A DNA stretch of 15,490 nt from the NCBI GenBank assembly GCA_031280705.1, contig JAITGJ010000179.1, positions 1 through 15,490 of the forward strand, in the 5' to 3' direction. Every line of letters begins with the position of its first letter. Position 1 is the stretch's first letter. A model generated the notes under the pieces. It made no database searches, was not told the origin of the DNA, and worked only from the letters and a program-made list of their open reading frames with translations. The position numbers and the translations under genes are program-made. Positions 7,649 through 14,235 of the stretch are shown here, piece after piece. The DNA is from Spirochaetaceae bacterium. Its GTDB lineage: Bacteria > Spirochaetota > Spirochaetia > Treponematales > Breznakiellaceae.

Positions 7649-7702
7649 ATGTATTTAAGGCGTGAAACGGAAGGCGGCGGGAGGATTGCATGGCAGAGAT
7701 AA
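7649..7702 (+). CDS. Possible 17-codon leader ORF overlapping the cheW start
   Basis: An ATG at 7649, four bases after GGGAGG, opens a short frame starting MYLRRETEG that ends in TAA at 7700-7702, 13 bases inside the next gene and in a different frame. If translated, ribosomes finishing here could restart at the ATG at 7690. The ribosome-site spacing is short and the ORF could be chance in GC-rich DNA. Confidence 0.2.
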   Translation: MYLRRETEGGGRIAWQR

Positions 7703-9024
7703 AGGATTTGACGCAGGTTGCCGTTGATTTGCAGCAGCAAAAGGAGCGGGCCGAGACCGTCGACTTCAAGATTATTACGTTTTCCCTGGCCGGGAAGGAC
7801 TATGGCGTGGACATTATGAACGTCAAGGAAATTGCCAAGGCGGATAAATTTACCTATGTGCCCAACGCCGCGTCTTTTGTCCGGGGGGTTTACAATTTGC
7901 GCGGAGACATTATTCCGATTATCGATCTCCGCACGTTCTTCCATCTTCCCATGGAAACGCGGTACGACAATCAGGAAAATATGCTGATCCTCCGTATCGA
8001 GGACCGGGTGTACGGCACCATTGTCGACAAAATCGACAAGGTGGTGGGCATCAACGCCGCGTCCCTCCAGCCGCCCCACCCGATTTTCGGGGACATTAAC
8101 ATCAAGTACATAAGCGGCGTGGTGGAAAAGCAGGGGGCGCTCTACATCATTCTTGATGTGCTCCGAATCTTTTCCCACAACAAGGAAGAGGACAAGCCCC
8201 GCGCGGCGGCTCCCGCGGGCGACGCGGGCGGAGAATATTTCGCCCCCGCTCCCGCCCCGGCATCTCCCGCGCCGGTGGAGAACACCGCGTCTGATTCAGA
8301 TTTTACCTTTGTCCGGGACGGGCTTGCCGCCCTGAAAAATTTCCACGCTTCGCCGCTCAACAACGAGTGGCTGGTCCGCCGGTTTGCCGAATGGACCGGC
8401 GTCCACTCAGGCGCGGAAATCCAGCTTCACGATGCCGCCGCCGCCGGAGAATTCCTCGCCGGGTTCTGGTCGCCCCACACGGGAGCGTTCTGGGGCGAAG
8501 AATACGCCTACAATGTCAAGGCGGCGCTTCCCGATATGCCCTCCAACAATATTCAGGTGTGGGACCTGGGCTGCGGAAAGGGCTATGAATCTTTTTCATT
8601 AGCGTGTATACTAAAATCCCGGTATCCCCAGGCGCACCTCAAGGTATGGGCCAATGACAGTGATATCATGGCCATATCTTCCGCCGCCAACATGATTTTT
8701 GACCTTGAAGATGTTCCCGAATATGCGCGGGAATATATGGTCAAGGGGAAAAACGGATACTCCTTTAACCAGGAGATAAAAGAGGCAATCGTTTTTGAGT
8801 ATCACGATGTCCTGAACGGCAACCAGCTTCCCGAACTGGATATTATAATCGCGCGGGATTTGCTTTCGTTTGTAAGCGTGCAGGATCAGGATAGGCTCAC
8901 GGCCGAGTTTGGCGAGAAACTCAAAAAGCGGGGCGTTGTTTTTGTGGGCAGGAACGAACAGCTTCCCGCCGATGAATGGCAGCCTGTCGCAAAGGACCCC
9001 GTTTCCGCGTTTATGCGCAATTAG
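7690..9024 (+). CDS. cheW: CheW-CheR-like fusion adaptor
   Basis: This 444-residue protein joins a CheW coupling domain (about 25-165: FKIITFSLAGKDYGVDIMNVKEI, GVYNLRGDIIPIIDLRTFF) through an Ala/Pro linker (about 168-200) to a CheR-like methyltransferase fold (205-444). The fold keeps a glycine-rich SAM loop (DLGCGKG, 292-298), NDSDIMAI, and a final VVFVGRNE strand. The usual CRNVLIYF motif reads ARDLLSFV (388-395), and the helical N-terminal domain of true CheR is not recognisable, so methylation activity is doubtful. Fusions of this kind are known in Treponema, where the CheR-like part has been reported to take part in array structure. The start is supported by GGAGG 5 bases upstream. It links receptors to the CheA P5 domain at the membrane array. 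Confidence 0.93.
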   Translation: MAEIKDLTQVAVDLQQQKERAETVDFKIITFSLAGKDYGVDIMNVKEIAKADKFTYVPNAASFVRGVYNLRGDIIPIIDLRTFFHLPMETRYDNQENMLILRIEDRVYGTIVDKIDKVVGINAASLQPPHPIFGDINIKYISGVVEKQGALYIILDVLRIFSHNKEEDKPRAAAPAGDAGGEYFAPAPAPASPAPVENTASDSDFTFVRDGLAALKNFHASPLNNEWLVRRFAEWTGVHSGAEIQLHDAAAAGEFLAGFWSPHTGAFWGEEYAYNVKAALPDMPSNNIQVWDLGCGKGYESFSLACILKSRYPQAHLKVWANDSDIMAISSAANMIFDLEDVPEYAREYMVKGKNGYSFNQEIKEAIVFEYHDVLNGNQLPELDIIIARDLLSFVSVQDQDRLTAEFGEKLKKRGVVFVGRNEQLPADEWQPVAKDPVSAFMRN

Positions 9025-9189
9025 GGGTAAAGGCCGGGCCGCGCATAAACGCCGGTTTGCCAAAGGCCGGCGTCAATTTCAAAACGGGGGGTTGAAATTG
9101 TTTTGGAAAAAGCGGTTTTATGCCGATTTTTCCTTTATAGTTGTAGAGAGAGCCGGACGCAAAGCCCACGGCGGCGTGTTCCGGCTTTG

Positions 9190-9222
9190 CCAATGGTGAT
9201 TGGCGGCCAATGTGATTGGCGG
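9190..9222. repeat. Two tandem CCAAT...ATTGG palindromic elements
   Basis: CCAATGGTGATTGGCGG (9190-9206) is followed directly by CCAATGTGATTGGCGG (9207-9222), the same unit less one G. Each contains the inverted repeat CCAAT/ATTGG around a 4- or 3-base centre. A third half-like element, CCAAAAAATTGG, begins at 9227. The head-to-tail arrangement upstream of cheX suggests a protein-binding site, but no regulator is known to me for it. Confidence 0.55.
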
Positions 9223-9328
9223 TCAACCAAAAAATTGGCCGGGGAAAAACCGGCACACGCGCGGGTTTCCCCTCATTTTAGGTACCGGTAAAACGGGAGT
9301 TTTGCGGCTGCCGCCATATTAAAGCAGT

Positions 9329-9353
9329 TCTTTCAAACGGTTGATTTGAAAGA
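9329..9353 (+). promoter_or_regulatory. Inverted repeat in the cheX leader
   Basis: TCTTTCAAA (9329-9337) and TTTGAAAGA (9345-9353) form a perfect 9-bp stem with a 7-base loop, 13 bases before the cheX ribosome site AAGGAG (9367-9372). It could be an operator or an mRNA stem-loop. Confidence 0.45.
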
Positions 9354-9378
9354 GACGCAATAGAACAAGGAGCGTTGT

Positions 9379-9852
9379 ATGAGAGTTGAATATATTAATC
9401 CCTTTGTCGAGTCCGCCTTCAGTGTTCTCAAGGACTATCTCCAGACCGACGTGAAGCGGGGGGACCTGTACCTCAAGTCCTCGACCATGTCCATTATGGG
9501 CGTCGCCGCCCTGGTGGGCCTTGCCGGTGATGTCGAAGGCCGGGTGCTTTTCGACATGACCAAGGAGACCGCGCTCGCGGTGGCGGGCATCATGAATGGC
9601 GGGGAAACCTTTACCGCACTGGACGAGCTGGCGATGGCTACCATTCAGGAACTTGCCAACCAGATAACCGCGCAGGCGGTTACGAAGCTTCACGAGCTGG
9701 GTTTTAAGTTCGATCTTACCCCTCCGGCTATCTTTTCCGGCGACAACATGGAAATTTCCAATAGCCTCAAGGTTGAAGCGCTGATCGTTCCCATGGACCT
9801 GGGACCCCACGGCAAGATCGAAGTAAACGTCGCCATCCGCGAACGGATATAG
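9379..9852 (+). CDS. cheX: Chemotaxis phosphatase CheX
   Basis: This 157-residue CheC/CheX/FliY-family phosphatase removes phosphate from phospho-CheY and so resets the motor signal. The catalytic Glu-X-X-Asn is visible as E91 and N94 in QELANQITAQA, in the expected helix. CheX has only one such site, unlike CheC. Length and overall layout match spirochaete CheX, including the N-terminal YINPFVESAFSVL. The start is well supported by AAGGAG six bases upstream. In T. pallidum and T. denticola cheX is followed by cheY; here the next gene is a tRNA. The 354-base gap from cheW-cheR suggests expression separate from cheA. Confidence 0.95.
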   Translation: MRVEYINPFVESAFSVLKDYLQTDVKRGDLYLKSSTMSIMGVAALVGLAGDVEGRVLFDMTKETALAVAGIMNGGETFTALDELAMATIQELANQITAQAVTKLHELGFKFDLTPPAIFSGDNMEISNSLKVEALIVPMDLGPHGKIEVNVAIRERI

Positions 9853-9864
9853 GCGCGGCCCCGC

Positions 9865-9903
9865 GCCGGCGCGCCGTGTTGTCATGCGGGTACGCGCGCC
9901 GGC
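9865..9903 (+). terminator. GC-rich hairpin after cheX
   Basis: GCCGGCGCG (9865-9873) pairs with CGCGCCGGC (9895-9903), 13 bases past the cheX stop codon. The loop is 21 bases and there is no T-run, so it is a possible transcript-end structure, not a textbook terminator. The rest of the 9853-10004 gap holds only the tRNA promoter. Confidence 0.35.
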
Positions 9904-9966
9904 ACGGTAACGCCGTACCGGGATCGGGGTTGTCCCCGCGGACGGTGTTATGCTTACGGTTACGTC

Positions 9967-9995
9967 TTGACAGAGACGGAAAAACCGGGCATAGT
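9967..9995 (+). promoter_or_regulatory. Sigma-70 promoter of the tRNA-Val gene
   Basis: TTGACA (9967-9972) is a perfect -35 box, 17 bases before CATAGT (9990-9995). Transcription would begin near 10002, a few bases ahead of the mature tRNA end at 10005. Confidence 0.75.
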
Positions 9996-10004
9996 GGATT
10001 TTCC

Positions 10005-10078
10005 GGGCGGTTAGCTCAGTTGGTTAGAGCACCAGTATGACACGCTGGGGGTCACAAGTTCGACTCTTGTATCGCCCA
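10005..10078 (+). tRNA. tRNA-Val (anticodon GAC)
   Basis: A 74-base cloverleaf folds completely. The acceptor stem is GGGCGGT/ATCGCCC with one G-U pair, and the D arm is GCTC/GAGC. The anticodon stem CCAGT/GCTGG closes loop ATGACAC, giving U33 and anticodon GAC, which reads the valine codon GUC (and GUU by wobble). The T arm is ACAAG/CTTGT with loop TTCGACT. The discriminator base is A, as usual for valine. The 3' CCA is not encoded and must be added by nucleotidyltransferase. Loop bases 32 and 38 are A and C, a slightly unusual combination. Confidence 0.95.
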
Positions 10079-10082
10079 CACA

Positions 10083-10121
10083 AACGCTGTTTGCCGTTGA
10101 GCGGCAGGCAGCGTTTTTTTT
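10083..10121 (+). terminator. Rho-independent terminator of the tRNA gene
   Basis: AACGCTG (10083-10089) pairs with CAGCGTT (10109-10115), with an inner TGCCG/CGGCA stem, and the hairpin runs into a continuous T-run ending at 10121. The last T sits immediately before AAGGAG (10122-10127), the ribosome site of the next gene. Confidence 0.9.
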
Positions 10122-10132
10122 AAGGAGACGGA

Positions 10133-11002
10133 ATGGAGCCGTGCGGCAGGAAAAAATATCCCTTTGGCAGAACCGGGCGGACTTTTTTCGCCGCCGTTTT
10201 TGGGGCGTGCCTTCTTTTTTCCTCGTTCCCCGTCCGCGCCGAAGCCGGCCTGGAAATCGTTGTCGAGGAAATTGATGGAGAATTAACGATCGTGCGTTCA
10301 ACAGGTTCGGCAAAAGAACTTGAAATCCCCGAAAATATCAATAACATACCGATTACCGCGATAGGCCCCCTGGCCTTTGCCCGCCGGGGTCTTGAACGGG
10401 TTGTTATTCCCGGCAGTATTACTGCCATTGGCGACAGCGCTTTTTCCGGCAACAGCATTACCGCCGTGATCATCGGAGAAGGCGTTACGGTCATTGGCCG
10501 GGGAGCCTTTTCCGGAAACCGGATCGCGGAACTTGCCATGGGGGAACGCGTTACGGAGATCGGCAAAGGCGCCTTTGCCTATAACCGTCTCGGCGGCGTT
10601 ACCATTCCCGAAGGCGTCGTAACCATCGGCGATTTTGCTTTTCTCGATAATCATATTGCCGCGCTCACAATTCCTGAAAGCGTAACGTACATTGGGCGGG
10701 GCGCTTTTTCCGGAAACCGCATCGCCGACGCGGTCATCGGCGGCGGCGTTGCCGAGGTGGGGGACGGCGCGTTCTTCAACAACCGGGTGAACCGCGTTAC
10801 CATTCCCCCCGCGCTTATGACGCTGGGAAAACGCGCCTTTGATCAGGTGCGTCCGGTGCGGGGCGACACCATCGACTATGTTGACCGGGACGGCACGGTA
10901 CTTTTTACCACCGCCAATAATTTTGACACCTATTTCGCCAACAATGGCAGGCGTCCGGGGCGCTATACCCTTACCCGTACGGGCTGGACGCTGGAAGAAT
11001 AG
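10133..11002 (+). CDS. Secreted BspA-like leucine-rich-repeat protein
   Basis: This 289-residue protein starts with a signal peptide: a basic N-region GRKKYPFGRTGR, a hydrophobic core FFAAVFGACLLFSSF, and a likely cleavage site after about residue 38 in VRAEAG. Residues about 65-245 hold seven or so repeats of about 23 residues built on IxxIGxxAFSGNxIxxVxIPxxV, the LRR_5 (BspA/TpLRR) type. The C-terminal 45 residues are not repetitive and include DYVDRDGTVLFTTANNFDTYF. Proteins of this family are common in treponemes and often bind host or surface ligands; the partner here is unknown. The start is fixed by AAGGAG five bases before the ATG. That ribosome site directly abuts the tRNA terminator, so transcription depends on read-through or an unseen promoter. 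Confidence 0.85.
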   Translation: MEPCGRKKYPFGRTGRTFFAAVFGACLLFSSFPVRAEAGLEIVVEEIDGELTIVRSTGSAKELEIPENINNIPITAIGPLAFARRGLERVVIPGSITAIGDSAFSGNSITAVIIGEGVTVIGRGAFSGNRIAELAMGERVTEIGKGAFAYNRLGGVTIPEGVVTIGDFAFLDNHIAALTIPESVTYIGRGAFSGNRIADAVIGGGVAEVGDGAFFNNRVNRVTIPPALMTLGKRAFDQVRPVRGDTIDYVDRDGTVLFTTANNFDTYFANNGRRPGRYTLTRTGWTLEE

Positions 11003-11066
11003 GAATTCTGAACCGGGACACCGGCGGCGCGGAAATGCGTTTGTCCATCCGGCGGGAGCACAAAGC

Positions 11067-11879
11067 ATGCGTATTTCGTTTCTTTCAATCCTTTGTATCG
11101 CGGTCTCGGCGGCGGTTTCGTTTGCGTTTCCGGTTTTCCTGTTTGCGGTATTCCGCAAAAAATACGGCGCGCGTATCCGCCCGGCGCTTGCGGGCGCCGC
11201 CGTGTTTGTAGTCTTCGCGCTGGTCCTGGAACAGATACTGCACTTTTTCGTGCTGCGTTCCGTGCGCCCCGCAGAAACGCCGTTTCTTTATATACTGTAC
11301 GGGATTTTAATGGCCGGAATTTTTGAGGAAAGCGGGCGGTTTTTCGCGTTTACCCTGATGAAAAAACGGTACGGTGAATGCGCCCCCGTTTCTGCCGCGC
11401 TCTCCTATGGCGTGGGCCACGGCGGGATAGAAGCGATATTGTTTGGGGGCCTGGTGATGATAAATAATCTTGCCGCTGCCGCGCGGATCAACGCCGGAAC
11501 CATTGATACGCTTACGGGCCGCCTTGAAGGAGCATCCCTTGCCCGCGCGGAAAGTCAGATGCGGGCCCTGATAACCACGCCGCCGTGGCACTTTCTTATG
11601 GGCGGCCTTGAGCGCGTTTCGGCGATGGGCATACACATTGCGCTTTCGGTAATGGTATTTTACGCGGTTTTCGGGAAAAAGCGTTTTCGCCTTTTTCCGC
11701 TGGCCGTCCTGCTGCACGCAATGGTGACTATTCCCGCGGCGGCCATGCAGGCGGGCATTCTTGACCGCATACTGCCGGTTGAAATTACTGTTTTTGTTTT
11801 GGCGGGGGCGCTGGTTTTTCTGGCGCGTTTTATCCACCGGCAATGCAAAAACGATTTGCCCCAGGGCGGCGCAGATTAA
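11067..11879 (+). CDS. YhfC-family polytopic membrane protein (putative intramembrane metalloprotease)
   Basis: This 270-residue protein has about seven hydrophobic segments. Conserved polar motifs lie in or next to them: EESGR (87-91), GHGGIEA (117-123), ERVSAMGIH (182-190) and LLHAMVTIPAA (215-225). This Glu/His set is typical of the YhfC family, which is classed as putative intramembrane metalloproteases related to the CPBP/Abi group. Activity is predicted for the family, not shown by this sequence. The ATG at 11067 is preferred because GGGAG lies just upstream (11054-11058) and the protein starts with a membrane helix. It follows the leucine-rich-repeat gene by 64 bases, so the two may be cotranscribed. 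Confidence 0.75.
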   Translation: MRISFLSILCIAVSAAVSFAFPVFLFAVFRKKYGARIRPALAGAAVFVVFALVLEQILHFFVLRSVRPAETPFLYILYGILMAGIFEESGRFFAFTLMKKRYGECAPVSAALSYGVGHGGIEAILFGGLVMINNLAAAARINAGTIDTLTGRLEGASLARAESQMRALITTPPWHFLMGGLERVSAMGIHIALSVMVFYAVFGKKRFRLFPLAVLLHAMVTIPAAAMQAGILDRILPVEITVFVLAGALVFLARFIHRQCKNDLPQGGAD

Positions 11880-12102
11880 CGTAATCGTGCGGCGAAGTTC
11901 CCGCGCGCTCACCATGCGGGGAGCCTTCTCCCGCCATGCGGTTCGGTTGAGCATACGGTGGCGCCCCTGTATTTGCGCCGCTATGGTTTACCGGGCGCTT
12001 CCATTTTTTAAGCGGAGTTTGTTCGGAAGCCGCGCCGTGTCTTTGGCATTGCGGCGCATGGAACGGAAACCGGCTCAATCCGGGTAGATGTATGGAGGCA
12101 TC
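11880..12102. other. Intergenic region before the aspartate kinase gene
   Basis: No gene or recognisable lysine riboswitch was seen. A bulged hairpin, ATGCGGGGAG/CTCCCGCCAT, occupies 11914-11937, and CCATGCGG occurs twice in direct orientation (11912-11919 and 11934-11941). A weaker GGCGC/GCGCC stem lies at 11960-11964/11975-11979. No convincing promoter was found. Confidence 0.4.
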
Positions 12103-13440
12103 ATGATCGTAATGAAATTCGGCGGCAGTTCCGTAGCGAACGCGGAACGCATCCGCCATGTGGGCGGCATTGTCGCGGAGCGCCTTTCCCAAAAACCCGC
12201 CGTGGTTCTTTCCGCGATGGGAGACACGACCGACTACCTGCTGGAAGCGGCTGACCGGGCGCTTACTGCCGGGGAAGTGTCAATGGAAAAAATAACGGTC
12301 CCGCATCTTGAGGCCGCCGCCGCGCTTCGCCTTGACGCCGCCGATGAACGGGAAATCACCGCCCTGCTTGAAGAACTCGAAAGCCTCCTCCGGGGTATCG
12401 CCCTGATCCGTGAACTTACCGGGCGGACCCGGGATTATCTTGTATCATTCGGCGAACGGCTTTCCGTGCGCATTGCCGCGGCATGGTTCCGCGCGGCGGG
12501 CATGAACGCCCGCGCCTTTGACGCGTGGGAAACAGGATTTGTGTCAGACTCAAATTACACCCGCGCGGAACTGGATCGTGAAAGCTGGAGCCGCGTAAAA
12601 AAAATACTCACCCCGCTTCTGGAGGCGGAAATCCTTCCGGTCATTACCGGGTTTATCGCAAAAGACGGCAAGGGCAATATCACCACGCTGGGGCGCGGCG
12701 GTTCCGATCGTTCCGCTACCATCATTGGCGCCGCGATGAATGCCGAAGAAGTCCAAGTCTGGAAAGATGTGGACGGCATACTGACCGCGGATCCGCGCCT
12801 TGTACCGGAAGCGCGCGTGGTAGAAGAAGTAACCTACGAGGAAGCAGCGGAGCTGGCCTATTATGGCTCCCAGGTGCTCCATCCCCGGGCCATGCAGCCC
12901 TGCCGCAAAACCAATACGCCCGTCCTGGTAAAAAATTCCTATAACCCCGCCGCGCCGGGTACACGCATTGTTCCGGTTCTGGAAAAACCGGGCCTCCCGG
13001 TGCGGGCCCTTACCACGCGGAAAAACGTTACCCTTATCGACATTGTTTCTACCCACATGGTAGGCCAGAGCGGATTTCTGGAAAGCGTGTTTTCCTGCTT
13101 TGCACGAAACAGTATTTCTGTCGATATGGTTGCCACCAGTGAAGTATCCATATCGCTCACGCTGGATTCCGCCCACGATTTGGGAACCCTTGAGGAAGAC
13201 CTGGGACGCATTGCCAATGTTGACATAAAAACCGGCAAGGCAATTGTTACGATAATCGGCGATGTGCGCCGTTCTTCGAAAATCCTCAAAGAGGCGTTTG
13301 GAGCCTGTGCGGCAATGGACGTTCAGGTGGAGATGATTTCCCAGGGGGCAAGCAAGGTAAACATCAGTTTTATTGTTGACGATACCCATGCCGACGGTGT
13401 GGTGCGAAAACTGCACGAAATATATTTTGGACAGGAGTGA
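12103..13440 (+). CDS. Aspartate kinase
   Basis: This 445-residue enzyme phosphorylates L-aspartate with ATP, the first step toward lysine, threonine and methionine. The kinase domain opens with MKFGGSSVAN (4-13) and contains LGRGGSDRSAT (196-206) and VWKDVDGILTADPRLVP (219-235). Two C-terminal ACT modules follow, from about 309 and 380 (VTLIDIVSTHMVGQSGF, then AIVTIIGDVRRSSKI), so feedback control by an amino acid is likely. Length and layout resemble the single-chain LysC/AKIII class, but the effector cannot be read from sequence. The ATG at 12103 is chosen over an in-frame ATG at 12088 because GGAGG (12094-12098) lies between them and the protein then begins MIVMKFGG. dapB follows after three bases, so the two are surely cotranscribed. 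Confidence 0.95.
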   Translation: MIVMKFGGSSVANAERIRHVGGIVAERLSQKPAVVLSAMGDTTDYLLEAADRALTAGEVSMEKITVPHLEAAAALRLDAADEREITALLEELESLLRGIALIRELTGRTRDYLVSFGERLSVRIAAAWFRAAGMNARAFDAWETGFVSDSNYTRAELDRESWSRVKKILTPLLEAEILPVITGFIAKDGKGNITTLGRGGSDRSATIIGAAMNAEEVQVWKDVDGILTADPRLVPEARVVEEVTYEEAAELAYYGSQVLHPRAMQPCRKTNTPVLVKNSYNPAAPGTRIVPVLEKPGLPVRALTTRKNVTLIDIVSTHMVGQSGFLESVFSCFARNSISVDMVATSEVSISLTLDSAHDLGTLEEDLGRIANVDIKTGKAIVTIIGDVRRSSKILKEAFGACAAMDVQVEMISQGASKVNISFIVDDTHADGVVRKLHEIYFGQE

Positions 13441-13443
13441 AAC

Positions 13444-14235
13444 ATGAATATCGCGCTTGTAGGATACGGGAAAATGGGAAAACTCCTTGCCGCCCGCACG
13501 CGGGAACAGGGACACCGCATCGTTATGGTGATAGATCCTTCTGTTGACGGAGACGCCGCCGTACCCGGCGCGGAATTTTGCAAAACAGTTGCCGGGGCCG
13601 GGAACCTCGCCGGAGCGGATGTTGCCCTTGAATTTACCCGGCCCGATACGGCGGCGGAAAATATAACGGCCCTCGCGGCGCGGAAGATTCCCGTTGTTTC
13701 AGGCACAACCGGCTGGTATTCACGCCTTGCGGAAGTTGTCCGTGTAGTGGAAGACGCGGGCGCCGCGCTCTTATGGTCGCCGAACTTCTCCCTGGGGGTG
13801 AATCTTTTTTACCATATCGCCGCGTTCGCCGCAAAGATGTTTGATCCGTTTCCCGATTATGATGTGGGCGGATTTGAGGCCCATCACAACAAAAAGGCGG
13901 ACAGTCCTTCGGGAACCGCAAAAACCCTGATGGAACAGGTACTGGCCGCCATGACGCGAAAAAAAAATACGCTGTACGAAACCTTGTCCGTCGCGCCGCC
14001 CCCGGACGCGATTCATTTTGCGAGCATCCGCGCCGGTTCCCTGCCGGGGACACATACACTGTTTTTTGACTCGCCCGCGGACACTATCGAGATAACCCAT
14101 ACAGCCCGCGGCAGGGACGGCTTTGCCGCCGGGGCGCTCCGGGCCGCGGAATGGCTTGTCAACGCCTCCTCTTCCGGAAAAGCCCGCGTGGGGGTTTTTA
14201 CGATGAACGACGTGCTTGCGGATATCCTTGCCTAA
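13444..14235 (+). CDS. dapB: 4-hydroxy-tetrahydrodipicolinate reductase DapB
   Basis: This 263-residue enzyme reduces (hydroxy)tetrahydrodipicolinate with NAD(P)H in the diaminopimelate/lysine pathway. The nucleotide-binding loop is VGYGKMGKLLA (6-16). The signature EAHHNKKADSPSGTA (145-159) carries the catalytic His pair H147/H148 and Lys K151, matching His159/His160/Lys163 of the E. coli enzyme. SGTTGW (85-90) and SPNFSLGVN (111-119) are also conserved. It starts three bases after the aspartate kinase stop, using AGGAG inside the end of that gene, so translation is probably coupled. dapA is not in the window. Confidence 0.96.
   Translation: MNIALVGYGKMGKLLAARTREQGHRIVMVIDPSVDGDAAVPGAEFCKTVAGAGNLAGADVALEFTRPDTAAENITALAARKIPVVSGTTGWYSRLAEVVRVVEDAGAALLWSPNFSLGVNLFYHIAAFAAKMFDPFPDYDVGGFEAHHNKKADSPSGTAKTLMEQVLAAMTRKKNTLYETLSVAPPPDAIHFASIRAGSLPGTHTLFFDSPADTIEITHTARGRDGFAAGALRAAEWLVNASSSGKARVGVFTMNDVLADILA

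Larger units (their letters stand above)
9025..9378. other. Hairpin-rich intergenic region between cheW and cheX
   Basis: No credible gene was seen in these 354 bases, but many inverted repeats were. They lie at 9049-9055/9067-9073 (ACGCCGG), 9074-9082/9092-9100 (CAATTTCAA, followed by TTTT and a plausible end for the cheW transcript), 9151-9157/9180-9186 (AGCCGGA), 9238-9242/9250-9254 (GCCGG), and the self-complementary TACCGGTA at 9283-9290. The tandem CCAAT elements and the cheX leader hairpin are listed separately. The gap argues that cheX has its own promoter, although no strong -35/-10 pair was found. Confidence 0.6.

Noticed and set aside
6274..8178. 634-codon minus-strand frame opposite cheA and cheW
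   Set aside because: It is a shadow of conserved kinase and adaptor coding sequence, with no family resemblance of its own.
9101..9130. Sigma-28 (FliA) promoter upstream of cheX
   Set aside because: GCCGATTT at 9122 resembles half of the -10 element, but no TAAA-type -35 box lies at the right distance.
11880..12102. Lysine riboswitch (L box) before aspartate kinase
   Set aside because: I could not find the conserved L-box core segments; only short GC-rich hairpins are present.
12088..12102. Upstream ATG as the aspartate kinase start
   Set aside because: The only good ribosome site (GGAGG, 12094-12098) lies downstream of it, and the family begins at MIVMKFGG.
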